From Salmonella enterica subsp. enterica serovar Typhimurium str. LT2 (GTDB taxonomy: Bacteria; Pseudomonadota; Gammaproteobacteria; Enterobacterales; Enterobacteriaceae): a stretch of 64,000 bases of DNA. This document shows positions 35,363 to 44,157 of this stretch, in pieces (position 1 is the stretch's first letter; every line of letters begins with the position of its first letter). The position numbers were made by a program, and so were the translations under genes. The stretch spans positions 4,340,001 to 4,404,000 of the forward strand of contig NC_003197.2 of NCBI RefSeq assembly GCF_000006945.2, read 5' to 3'. The notes below the pieces were generated by a model that saw nothing but the letters and a program-made list of their open reading frames with translations, had not been told where the DNA came from and did not search any database.

Positions 35363-36373
35363 ATGATCCCACCATTAAATAGATATGTTCCCGCGCTTTC
35401 AAAAAATGAATTGGTTAAAACTGTTACCAACAGGGACATTCAGTTTACAAGTTTTAATGGAAAAGATTATCCCTTGTGCTTTTTAGATGAGAAAACCCCT
35501 CTTCTTTTCCAGTGGTTTGAGCGGAATCCTGCTCGCTTTGGGAAAAATGATATACCTATAATTAACACAGAGAAAAACCCCTACCTTAACAATATCATTA
35601 AAGCAGCAACAATTGAAAAAGAACGTCTTATAGGTATTTTTGTAGATGGTGATTTTTTTCCGGGACAAAAGGATGCTTTTTCAAAACTTGAGTATGACTA
35701 TGAAAACATAAAAGTCATATATAGAAATGATATTGACTTTAGTATGTACGATAAAAAATTATCAGAAATTTATATGGAAAATATTTCTAAGCAAGAGTCC
35801 ATGCCAGAAGAAAAAAGGGATTGTCATTTACTGCAGCTATTGAAAAAAGAATTGAGTGATATTCAAGAGGGTAATGATTCATTAATTAAATCTTACTTAC
35901 TGGATAAAGGCCATGGATGGTTTGATTTTTACAGGAATATGGCTATGTTAAAGGCTGGTCAGTTATTTTTGGAGGCGGATAAGGTTGGGTGTTATGATTT
36001 ATCAACAAATAGTGGGTGTATATATCTTGATGCTGATATGATTATCACGGAAAAACTGGGGGGTATATATATTCCGGATGGAATCGCTGTTCATGTAGAA
36101 AGGATAGATGGCCGTGCTTCTATGGAAAACGGGATAATAGCTGTTGATCGCAATAACCACCCGGCTTTACTTGCTGGATTAGAAATAATGCATACTAAAT
36201 TTGATGCTGATCCCTATTCTGATGGTGTATGTAATGGAATTAGAAAACATTTTAATTATTCTTTAAATGAAGATTATAATTCTTTTTGCGATTTTATTGA
36301 GTTTAAGCATGATAACATTATAATGAATACCAGTCAGTTTACGCAAAGTTCATGGGCGAGGCATGTGCAGTAG
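35363..36373 (+). CDS. sseK1: Type III secreted arginine N-acetylglucosaminyltransferase SseK1 (NleB family)
   Basis: Effector delivered into host cells; the family adds GlcNAc to arginines, for example in death-domain proteins, and dampens host signalling. 336 aa from the ATG at 35363 (MIPPLNRYVPALSKNE), with GGAG 12 nt upstream. An in-frame ATG at 35345 would add MEHLIV and is a fair alternative. GT-A fold glycosyltransferase: the metal-binding DAD is at residues 223-225 (YLDADMI) and the HEN triad at His244, Glu255 and Asn256 (AVHVERIDGRASMENG), all present. There is no secretion chaperone beside it. AT-rich, placed between rpoC and thiH as I recall for S. Typhimurium. Confidence 0.95.
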   Translation: MIPPLNRYVPALSKNELVKTVTNRDIQFTSFNGKDYPLCFLDEKTPLLFQWFERNPARFGKNDIPIINTEKNPYLNNIIKAATIEKERLIGIFVDGDFFPGQKDAFSKLEYDYENIKVIYRNDIDFSMYDKKLSEIYMENISKQESMPEEKRDCHLLQLLKKELSDIQEGNDSLIKSYLLDKGHGWFDFYRNMAMLKAGQLFLEADKVGCYDLSTNSGCIYLDADMIITEKLGGIYIPDGIAVHVERIDGRASMENGIIAVDRNNHPALLAGLEIMHTKFDADPYSDGVCNGIRKHFNYSLNEDYNSFCDFIEFKHDNIIMNTSQFTQSSWARHVQ

Positions 36374-36605
36374 CGGAAATGGCAATAATCATGCTATTGA
36401 ATACATAAAATATTGGCATAAACTATCAAGTTTCGGCGAAAAATATTTGTTGCTCAGTTTTCTCTACTACAACGCCACTTTAAAATCGCAGTGCTGTTCA
36501 GAACGGAGATATACGGCATTCCTTGTGAAATATGGGAGTAAGAAGAGCTTAAATAATTTAATTGGTTATTAAATAACAATTTTATTTATACAGATATCTG
36601 TCAGA

Positions 36606-36701
36606 TTACATCTGGCTTAAATTTTTGTCAGCCCAGATGCGTTTTCCATCAAGTAACGTTACCATCGGCGTCCGGCCGCAACACATTTTTCCCTGATGGG
36701 T
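36606..36701 (-). pseudogene. C-terminal remnant of an IS481/IS3-type transposase
   Basis: A minus-strand frame reads THQGKMCCGRTPMVTLLDGK then RIWADKNLSQM and a TAA stop at 36606. The pattern HQGK-GRTP-TLLDGK-W-KNL is the usual C-terminus of DDE integrase-core transposases of this type as I recall them. The frame stays open further upstream (NNGNQGR...) but soon loses resemblance, so only the tail of the gene is left. It marks the thiH side of the islet. Confidence 0.6.
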
Positions 36702-36950
36702 TCGCCCCTGATTCCCGTTGTTCTGGGGCATCATTTTATGGACAAAAACGATCAGCAGACACGGTTGGAAGAGGGGCCGCCAGCGAAATTACAGTCAGGA
36801 ACGCTGCCCGAAAACTTCAAGTTCACCGCTATTTCGATAATCCAGTGGCCAGCCCCCGGTCGTCAGTTACTGATGAAGGGGTGAAGGCTGGGCAATAATG
36901 AGGAAGGGATACTTTGCCTTGGTCAGCTTCCGTTGCTGACGATGACAAAA
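36702..36950. other. Non-coding stretch between the transposase remnant and the thiH terminator
   Basis: About 250 nt without a supported gene. A plus-strand frame is open across it without any usable start codon, and a 62-codon frame from 36696 has no ribosome binding site. I see no recognisable protein. Base composition returns toward that of the backbone here. Confidence 0.5.
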
Positions 36951-36983
36951 TAAAAAAACGGGAGGTCGATAACAATCTCCCGT
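36951..36983 (-). terminator. Terminator after thiH
   Basis: ACGGGAG (36958-36964) and CTCCCGT (36977-36983) with an A tract at 36952-36958 on the plus strand, i.e. a T tract after the hairpin on the minus strand. Closes the thiCEFSGH operon. Confidence 0.85.
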
Positions 36984-37034
36984 TTTTCGCATTACGTACT
37001 CGTTCGTGAAATACTAATGCGTTTACATACGGGT

Positions 37035-38168
37035 TCACCGCGTTTGCGAAGCGCGCCCCAGCCAACTGTCCCAGTCTTTCCAGACGGGCTGCAATCCTTG
37101 CGCGCTTAACGCGCTTGCTACTGTTTCAGGCCGACGGGCATCGTGGGGAGAAAACTGCTCCAGTTCCGGATGATCGTCAGCGTAGCCGCCGGGCTGCGTT
37201 TTTGAGAAGGCGCTGACGTTGTTGATTGCCAGAGGAATCACATGGTCTCGAAACCACGGCGATTCGCGGGTGGAGAGTGATAATTCAATTTCCGGCGCCA
37301 ATAACCGGAAAGCGCAAATCGTTTGCACCAGTTGCTTTTCATCCATCACAGATGCGGGTTCCACACCGCCAGTACACGGACGCAGACGCGGGAAGGAAAC
37401 AGAATAGCGACTCTGCCAGTAGTGTTTCTGCATCCACAACAGATGCTCCGCCACCATATAGCAATCCACCCGCCAGTTGTCCGACAGACCAATTAGCGCG
37501 CCAAGACCGATTTTGTCGATACCTGCCCGGCCTAACCGATCCGGCGTTTCCAGCCGCCAGAAAAAGTCCTGTTTCTTTCCCTTCAGGTGATGCTGTGCAT
37601 AGATTGCCTCATGATAAGTCTCCTGATAAACCATCACGCCATCGATCCCCAGTGTTTTGAGCTCCGCATAGTTTTCTTGCGACAAGGGCTGGACTTCCAT
37701 CTGTAAAGAGGAAAATTGACGGCGGATGGTGGGTAAATGACGGCGAAAATAGTCCATGCCGACTTTGGCCTGATGTTCGCCGGTGACTAACAGCAGATGC
37801 TCAAAGCCCAGTTTACGGATAGCATCGCATTCCCTTTGAATATCCACCTCATCCAGCGTTTTACGCTTAATGCGGTTGCTCATCGAAAAACCGCAGTAGG
37901 TACAGTCGTTGGCACAGAGGTTTGAGAGATAAAGCGGCACGTAGAAACTGACGGTGTTGCCAAAGCGTTGTCGGGTCAGCCTTTGCGCCCGCTGCGCTAT
38001 CGGTTCCAGATAATCGGCGGCGGCGGGGGAGAGCAGTGCCATCAAATCATCCCGGCTAAGATGCGCGGCGTTCAGCGCACGTTCCACGTCAGCGGCGGTT
38101 TTACCATTGATGCGCAGGCGAATATCGTCCCACTCCAGTTGCCGCCAACGGTCGGTGAAGGTTTTCAT
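37035..38168 (-). CDS. thiH: 2-iminoacetate synthase (tyrosine lyase)
   Basis: Radical SAM enzyme that splits tyrosine into p-cresol and dehydroglycine for the thiazole ring. 377 aa. The CxxxCxxC cluster is at Cys85, Cys89 and Cys92 ([12 protein letters not shown]), followed by the BATS domain. The ATG overlaps the thiG stop (4 nt). Works with ThiG and ThiS-thiocarboxylate. Last gene of the operon. Confidence 0.97.
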
Positions 38169-38935
38169 GCTAACGCCTCCAGAAATCCGGTGAGCGGGCT
38201 GGTGGCGTTGGCGTAGGTGCTACGATTACCCGGCACCGCCTGACGCGCCAGTACTCCCGCTTCTACAGCCAGGCGGAAAGCGGTTGCCATCATTACCGGA
38301 TCGTCCGCCACGGCAATCGCCGTGTTGACCAGCACCGCATCAGCGCCCATTTCCAGCGCCTGCGCCGCATGGCTGGGCACTCCAATGCCCGCATCAACCA
38401 CCACCGGCACGGTGGACTGCTGGATAATAATCTCCAGCATCGCTTTGGTTTCCAGCCCCTGATTCGAACCGATAGGCGCGCCGAGCGGCATCACCGCCGC
38501 GCAGCCGACCTCTTCCAGCCGCTTGCACAACACCGGATCCGCGCCGCAGTAGGGCAGCACCACAAAACCCTGCTTCACCAGCGCCTCGGCGGCTTTTAGC
38601 GTTTCGATCGGATCCGGCAGCAGCCAGCGGGCGTCCGGATGGATTTCTAATTTCAGCCAGTGGGTTCCCAGCGCTTCGCGCGCCAGTTGGGCGGCGAAGA
38701 TTGCCTCTTCGGCGGTTTTCGCCCCGGAGGTATTGGGCAGCAGCGTGACGCCCGCTTCAATCAGCGGCGCCAGGATAGCGTCGTTGTGCTGACGTAAATC
38801 CACGCGCTTCATCGCCAGTGTCACCAACTGGCTGCCGGAGGCGCGAATTGCCTCGACCATCAGTTGCGATGAGGCAAACTTCCCGGTACCGGTGAACAGA
38901 TGTGAATCAAACGTTTTGTCGGCAATACGTAACAT
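38165..38935 (-). CDS. thiG: Thiazole synthase
   Basis: Condenses DXP, dehydroglycine and sulfur from ThiS-COSH into the thiazole phosphate. 256 aa from the ATG at 38935 ([20 protein letters not shown]). The frame is open further upstream through thiS, but those residues are not homologous. TIM barrel: GTGKF near residue 16, MKRVDLRQ (about 43-50), [30 protein letters not shown] with the phosphate-binding loop. Starts 1 nt after the thiS stop. Confidence 0.97.
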
Positions 38936-38936
38936 A

Positions 38937-39137
38937 TCAACCCCCTGCAATAACCTGAAAAAACAGGATCTGGTCGCCTTCCTGCACGATTTGCTGCTGC
39001 CACTGCTCGCGCGGCAGGATCTGCTGATTGAGCGCCAGCGCCGCGCCCGGTTTAAGCTGATTGAGTTGCGTGAGCAGCTCACTGACGGTTTGCCCTGCGG
39101 CGCACTGCATCGGTTCATCATTGAACTGAATCTGCAT
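38937..39137 (-). CDS. thiS: Sulfur carrier protein ThiS
   Basis: Ubiquitin-like carrier, 66 aa, adenylated by ThiF at its C-terminal Gly-Gly and turned into a thiocarboxylate. Starts at 39137 ([20 protein letters not shown]) and ends IAGG. Its start lies within thiF (20-nt overlap). Longer upstream frames are shadows of thiF. Confidence 0.96.
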
Positions 39138-39876
39138 GTTGCCCTCCGCAGACCGGACAGCCGCTGGCATGACGCAGCGCCAGGCTGCGCCACTGGCTGG
39201 TTTTGCCGTCAAACAGGCGTAGCTCTCCGCTGGGCGTCTCAATACCGCTGAGTAATTTGATTGCCTCCAGCGCCTGCAAGGTGCCCATCACGCCAACAAC
39301 CGGTCCGACGATACCGGCGGTACGGCAGTTGCGTTCAGGCTCGACATCGTCCGGCCACAGGCAGCGGTAACAGCCTTGTTCCCACGGTGGTGTGAGGACC
39401 ATTAGCTGGCCGCCAAAGCCGACGGCGCTGGCGGAAATTAACGGAGTGTTGAGCGCCACACAGGCGGCGTTAATCTCCTGGCGCGTCGCCATGTTATCGG
39501 TACAGTCGAGCACTACGTCGGCGTGTGCTACCGCGTTTTTAAGCACATCGCCAGTCAGACGTTGTTGCAATACGATCAGCTTGCTACCGGGGTTGAGCTG
39601 CGCCAGCCGTAGTTTTGCCGCCTGCGCCTTCGGGTGGGCGATATCGTCGGTGGTGAACAGAATTTGCCGCTGGAGATTGCTCAAGTGAACATCGTCATCG
39701 TCTACCAGCGTTAGTTTGCCGATGCCTGCTCCCGCCAGATACAGCGCGGCAGGCGAACCCAATCCGCCTAAGCCGACAATCAATACATGGCTATTGAGCA
39801 ACTTTTGCTGGCCTTCAATCGCGATATCGCCGAGCAGGATCTGGCGGCTATAACGCATAAAATCATGGTCATTCAT
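39118..39876 (-). CDS. thiF: ThiS adenylyltransferase
   Basis: E1-like enzyme that activates ThiS with ATP. 252 aa from the ATG at 39876 ([15 protein letters not shown]). Nucleotide loop [18 protein letters not shown] (about residues 34-51), [13 protein letters not shown], the catalytic [10 protein letters not shown], and a zinc site of two Cys pairs (CYRC and CPVC). Overlaps thiE by 8 nt and thiS by 20 nt, a tightly packed operon. Confidence 0.97.
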
Positions 39877-40504
39877 CGCCGACTCCTGCGATTGCCAGCA
39901 GCTCTGCAGTGGCTTCACGCCAGTCTGCGGCCTGAGTAATAGCGCTGACCACGGCAATGCTGCCGACGCCGGTCGCCAGTACCGCCGGAGCGCGTTCAAG
40001 GCTGATGCCGCCAATTGCCACGGTCGGGTAATCCGCCAGTCGTTCAATATGACTGGCCAGCTGCGCCAGCCCCTGCGGGGCGGAAGGCATCTGCTTGGTT
40101 TGCGTGGGGAAGACATGACCCAGCGCGATATAAGAAGGCTTAGCGGCGAGCGCGACGTCTATCTCCATATCATCGTGGGTCGATACGCCCAGGCGTAAGC
40201 CCGCCGCTTGAATCGCTTTCAGGTCGGTGGTTTCAAGGTCTTCCTGGCCCAGATGCACGCCGTAAGCGCGGTGCTTAATTGCCAGACGCCAGTAATCGTT
40301 GATAAACAGCCGGGCGTTATAACGACGCCCCAGCGCGATGGCGGCGATAACGTCGGCTTCCACCTCTTCATCGCGTTTATCTTTGATACGCAACTGGATC
40401 GTGCGCACGCCCGACTCCAGTAAACGCTCAATCCATTCAACGCTGTCCACCACCGGGTAAAGCCCGAGGCGGAACGGCACGGTGGGGAAATCAGGCTGAT
40501 ACAT
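39869..40504 (-). CDS. thiE: Thiamine-phosphate synthase
   Basis: Joins HMP pyrophosphate and thiazole phosphate into thiamine phosphate. 211 aa TIM barrel. RLFINDYWRLAIKHRAYGVHLGQEDL (active site Asp and the HLGQ loop, about residues 64-90), GVSTHDDMEID, ALGHVFPTQTKQ and the C-terminal phosphate loop IGGIS. Its ATG shares one base with the thiC stop (TGATG). Confidence 0.97.
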   Translation of the reverse strand: MYQPDFPTVPFRLGLYPVVDSVEWIERLLESGVRTIQLRIKDKRDEEVEADVIAAIALGRRYNARLFINDYWRLAIKHRAYGVHLGQEDLETTDLKAIQAAGLRLGVSTHDDMEIDVALAAKPSYIALGHVFPTQTKQMPSAPQGLAQLASHIERLADYPTVAIGGISLERAPAVLATGVGSIAVVSAITQAADWREATAELLAIAGVGDE

Positions 40505-42399
40505 CAGGCTTCCTCCCGCTTGAGATAAATTTCGCCGCCTTTGGCGCGGAAGTCCTCTGACATATCCGCCATGCCGATTTCAATAGTTTGTGCGGCGGCG
40601 TAGTCGCGGACCTCCTGGCTGATTTTCATCGAGCAGAACTTCGGCCCGCACATGGAGCAGAAGTGGGCAACCTTGCCGGACTCCTGCGGCAGGGTTTCAT
40701 CGTGATAAGCGCGGGCGGTGAACGGGTCGAGCGCGAGGTTAAACTGATCTTCCCAGCGGAATTCAAAGCGCGCTTTCGACATGGCGTTATCGCGGATCTG
40801 CGCGCCCGGATGTCCTTTGGCTAAATCCGCGGCGTGGGCGGCGATTTTGTAGGTGATTAGCCCCTGCTTCACATCTTCTTTGTTCGGCAGGCCGAGGTGT
40901 TCTTTCGGCGTCACATAACACAGCATCGCGCAGCCAAACCAGCCGATCATCGCGGCACCGATCCCGGAGGTGAAGTGGTCATAGCCCGGCGCGATATCGG
41001 TGGTCAATGGCCCTAAGGTGTAGAACGGTGCTTCATGGCAGCTCTCCAGCTCTTCGGTCATGTTGCGCTGGATCATATGCATGGGTACGTGGCCCGGGCC
41101 TTCAATCATCACCTGCACGTCGTATTCCCAGGCGATTTTGGTCAATTCGCCCAGCGTATGCAGCTCGGAGAACTGCGCTTCGTCGTTGGCATCCTGAATG
41201 GAGCCGGGGCGCAGGCCGTCGCCCAGCGACAAGGAGACGTCGTAGGCGGCGCAAATTTCACAAATCTCGCGGAAATGTTCGAACAGGAAGTTCTCTTTGT
41301 GATGGGAGAGACACCACTTTGCCATGATGGAACCGCCGCGTGAGACAATCCCGGTCAGGCGTTTGGCGGTCATTGGCACGTAGCGCAGCAGCACGCCCGC
41401 GTGAATGGTGAAGTAGTCGACGCCCTGTTCAGCCTGCTCCAGTAGCGTGTCGCGGAACGCTTCCCAGGTAAGATCTTCGGCGATCCCGTTGACCTTCTCC
41501 AGCGCCTGGTAGATCGGGACGGTGCCGATCGGTACCGGGCTGTTACGCAGGATCCATTCGCGGGTTTCATGAATATAGCGACCGGTGGAGAGGTCCATCA
41601 CCGTGTCCGCGCCCCAGCGGGTTGACCACACCAGTTTTTCCACCTCTTCTTCGATGGAGGAGGTGACCGCCGAGTTACCGATGTTGGCATTCACTTTGAC
41701 CAGGAAGTTGCGGCCGATAATCATCGGCTCCGATTCCGGGTGGTTGATGTTGGCGGGAATAATCGCGCGGCCCGCGGCGACTTCATCACGCACGAATTCC
41801 GGCGTAATGTTTTCCGGCAGGCGCGCGCCAAAGTTCATCCCCGGATGCTGGTGGCGCAGCACTTCACTGCGAATGCGCTCACGGCCCATATTTTCACGGA
41901 TGGCGATGAACTCCATTTCGGGAGTGACGATCCCCTTGCGGGCGTAGTGTAACTGGGTGACGCGCTTGCCCGCTTTAGCGCGTTTTGGCGTCAGCAGGCC
42001 GGTAAAACGCAGATCGTCCAGGCCATCGTCGGCCAGACGTTCTCTGGTATAAGCCGAGCTACGGTCGTCTAATTCTTCGCTATCGTTACGTGCGTCAATC
42101 CATGGCTGGCGCAGTTTCGCCAGACCCTGCTGGACGTTAATCGCCACCTCAGGATCGCCATAGGGGCCGGAGGTGTCGTATACCGGTACGGCTTCGTTCT
42201 CTTCAAACTGCGGGTTGTCTTTACTGCCGCCGATGAGCGTGGGGCTAAGTTGAATTTCGCGCATCGGTACGCGAATATCATGCTGCGAACCGGTCACGTA
42301 GATGCGTTTCGAGTTGGGAAACGCGGTGCCTTCCAGCGTATCGATAAAATGCTGGGCTTTAGCGCGCTGCTCGCGGCGGGTTAACGTTGTTGTAGACAT
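40504..42399 (-). CDS. thiC: Phosphomethylpyrimidine synthase
   Basis: Radical SAM enzyme that rearranges AIR into HMP phosphate, the pyrimidine half of thiamine. 631 aa. The non-canonical CxxCxxxxC cluster lies near the C-terminus: Cys581, Cys584 and Cys589 ([13 protein letters not shown]). Also [16 protein letters not shown] and [13 protein letters not shown]. First gene of thiCEFSGH, controlled by the TPP riboswitch in its leader. AIR links it to the purine pathway (purHD is 9 kb away). Confidence 0.98.
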
Positions 42400-42496
42400 A
42401 GCTCATTCCAAAAAATTAAGGACGTGGCTTGTCAGACGACGGATGGAGTAATGGATGTGCGCCGCCCGTAAAGGCAGCAGCATAAAGCAGAATTAC

Positions 42497-42707
42497 TCTT
42501 GTTCCCTTCGCAGGTATTAACCTGATCAGGTTCCGCGGATCCCGAATTAACGGTCTCAGCCTTTTCCACTTCATCCTTCGCGCTGCCTCTTCGTTGGCTT
42601 CGTCCGCTCACTCCAGTCACTTACTTATGTAAGCTCCTGGAGATTCACCGACTTGCCGCCTTGACGCATCACGAACGCTTTTGTGGAAAATTAGCACTCC
42701 GACAAGA
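42497..42707 (-). promoter_or_regulatory. TPP riboswitch of thiC with an enlarged P3 arm
   Basis: Read on the minus strand: P1 5' arm TCTTGT (42707-42702), GGAGTGC, then the P3 arm, GGCTGAGACCGTT, GGGATCCGCGGAACCTGATC, AGG...ACCTGCGAAGGGAACAAGA with the P1 3' arm ACAAGA (42502-42497). All THI-element core words are intact. P3, normally a short stem-loop, is replaced by a 121-bp ERIC repeat closed by TTTTCCAC/GTGGAAAA. TPP binding should reduce thiC expression. Confidence 0.93.
42566..42686 (-). repeat. ERIC element inserted in the TPP riboswitch P3 arm
   Basis: Minus strand core GTGAATCTCCAGGAGCTTAC, ATAAGTAAGTGACTGGAGTG and AGCG matches the ERIC consensus (GTGAATCCCCAGGAGCTTACAT...AAGTAAGTGACTGGGGTGAGCG) except for two changes that compensate each other: CTCCAG pairs with CTGGAG where the consensus has CCCCAG and CTGGGG. 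Core at plus positions 42605-42648. Length about 121 bp, in the usual ERIC range. Confidence 0.92.
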
Positions 42708-42713
42708 TAACCG

Positions 42714-42729
42714 CCCCTCCGAAGAGGGG
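42714..42729 (-). terminator. Hairpin after rsd
   Basis: CCCCTC-TTCG-GAGGGG on the minus strand between the rsd stop and the thiC aptamer, with a weak T-rich follow-up (GGTTATCTTGT). It probably ends rsd transcripts. It could also be the 5' end of the thiC leader. Confidence 0.6.
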
Positions 42730-42737
42730 GCTGAAGT

Positions 42738-42766
42738 AAACTACCCGTTACTCGCGCAGAACTCAA
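42738..42766 (-). promoter_or_regulatory. Candidate thiC promoter overlapping the rsd stop codon
   Basis: On the minus strand, TTGAGT (42766-42761) and TAGTTT (42743-42738) with a 17-nt spacer. The room for a thiC promoter is limited because the aptamer begins at 42707, so the promoter must lie here or inside rsd. Confidence 0.4.
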
Positions 42767-43251
42767 GCGGGACGTTTGACTCTGGCGCCGTCGTGCATCG
42801 CGTCAAACACCAGCATAATCAGCTTGTCTTCCAGCACAAAGCGGGCTTCCAGCGCTTCGCCGATATCTGACAGAGCTTGTTGAAATTCGAGACAATTATC
42901 GTGATCGATGGCAGTTTCCAGGCTGGTGTCGTAATAATCCATAATGCGCTGCGTATTATCTTCCAGCAGCGGCCAGATTTTTGCCGCATGTAAAAGCTGA
43001 CCGTTTCCTTCCAATTTATGGAGAATACGTTCATAAATACTGAAGTGCCCGGCGGAAAGGTAATCGACCAGGCTCTGACAAAAATCATCCAGCGCTTTTT
43101 CATTCAGCCGCATGTACGATTCTTTGCCAGGCTTAATGCCAACCAGATTGTAGTAAGCCACGAGCAGGTGCTTACGTACATCCAGCCAGCGATCGACCAG
43201 TTTGTTGCTTCCGCCAACGCGCTCCGTCAGGTTTTCCAGCTGGTTTAGCAT
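42763..43251 (-). CDS. rsd: Anti-sigma-70 factor Rsd
   Basis: Binds free sigma-70 in stationary phase and also HPr, shifting RNA polymerase to alternative sigma factors. 162 aa, slightly longer than the E. coli form I recall (158) because of a few added residues near the C-terminus (VFDAMHDGARVKRPA). All-helical; conserved VDRWLDVRKHLLVAYYNLVG, RLNEKALDDFCQSLVDYLS and GHFSIYERI. Divergent from nudC. Confidence 0.96.
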   Translation of the reverse strand: MLNQLENLTERVGGSNKLVDRWLDVRKHLLVAYYNLVGIKPGKESYMRLNEKALDDFCQSLVDYLSAGHFSIYERILHKLEGNGQLLHAAKIWPLLEDNTQRIMDYYDTSLETAIDHDNCLEFQQALSDIGEALEARFVLEDKLIMLVFDAMHDGARVKRPA

Positions 43252-43343
43252 GATTGTCTCCGCAAGTTAGATAAAGGCTGCTCGCCATGAATGTAAAAAT
43301 AATGTTAACAACATGCCAGTGAAGCAAAGGTAGTGCAATAGCT

Positions 43344-44117
43344 ATGGATCGTATAATTGAAAAATTAGAGAGTGGCTGGTGGATCGTCAGCCATGAACAA
43401 AAATTATGGTTGCCGTATGGGGAATTACCACACGGGCTGGCGGCAAATTTCGATCTTGTGGGGCAGCGCGCACTCCGGATAGGTGAATGGCAAGGCGAGC
43501 CCGTTTGGCTGGTGTTACAGCATCGACGTCATGATATGGGATCGGTTCGCCAGGTTATCGATCAGGAGGCCGGGTTGTTCCAACTGGCGGGACGTGGCGT
43601 ACAGTTGGCGGAGTTTTATCGTTCGCATAAATTTTGCGGCTATTGCGGGCACCCTATGCACCCGAGTAAAACCGAATGGGCGATGCTGTGCAGCCATTGC
43701 CGCGAGCGTTACTACCCGCAAATCGCCCCCTGCATTATTGTTGCCATTCGCCGTGAGGATTCCATCCTGCTGGCCCAGCACGTTCGCCACCGCAACGGCG
43801 TGCATACCGTGCTGGCCGGGTTTGTTGAAGTCGGCGAAACCTTAGAACAGGCGGTCGCGCGAGAGGTAATGGAGGAGAGCGGGATTAAGGTGAAAAATCT
43901 GCGCTATGTGACTTCCCAGCCGTGGCCTTTCCCGCAGTCGTTGATGACCGCTTTTATGGCGGAGTATGACAGCGGCGAGATTGTCATCGACCCGAAAGAA
44001 CTGTTGGAAGCAAATTGGTACCGTTATGACGATCTGCCGCTACTACCGCCACCGGGCACCGTCGCGCGCCGTTTGATCGAAGATACGGTGGCAATGTGTC
44101 GGGCTGAATATGATTGA
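43344..44117 (+). CDS. nudC: NADH pyrophosphatase / NAD-RNA decapping hydrolase
   Basis: Nudix enzyme that hydrolyses NADH and removes NAD caps from RNA 5' ends. 257 aa. Zinc site Cys98, Cys101, Cys116, Cys119 (FCGYCGHP...LCSHCRER), and the Nudix box from Gly159 (GFVEVGETLEQAVAREVMEE, then SG) followed by the SQPWPFPQS motif of this subfamily. The start follows GCAATAGCT with a weak ribosome binding site. Precedes hemE by 40 nt. Confidence 0.97.
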   Translation: MDRIIEKLESGWWIVSHEQKLWLPYGELPHGLAANFDLVGQRALRIGEWQGEPVWLVLQHRRHDMGSVRQVIDQEAGLFQLAGRGVQLAEFYRSHKFCGYCGHPMHPSKTEWAMLCSHCRERYYPQIAPCIIVAIRREDSILLAQHVRHRNGVHTVLAGFVEVGETLEQAVAREVMEESGIKVKNLRYVTSQPWPFPQSLMTAFMAEYDSGEIVIDPKELLEANWYRYDDLPLLPPPGTVARRLIEDTVAMCRAEYD

Positions 44118-44157
44118 CATGTTACACTGGGCGCATCAACGCTAAAGGAATGTAAAA

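Noticed and set aside
36363..36572. 69-codon frame overlapping the end of sseK1
   Set aside because: Composition is AT-rich and a short GAGG lies near the ATG, but no hydrophobic pattern, motif or relative is recognised. Left out as unsupported, though translational coupling to sseK1 cannot be excluded.
36696..36884. 62-codon frame in the sseK1-thiH interval
   Set aside because: No ribosome binding site; its start overlaps the transposase remnant on the opposite strand.
38936..39193. N-terminal extension of thiG upstream of 38935
   Set aside because: The extra residues are an out-of-frame reading of thiS and thiF. Family length and the 1-nt spacing from thiS support the ATG at 38935.
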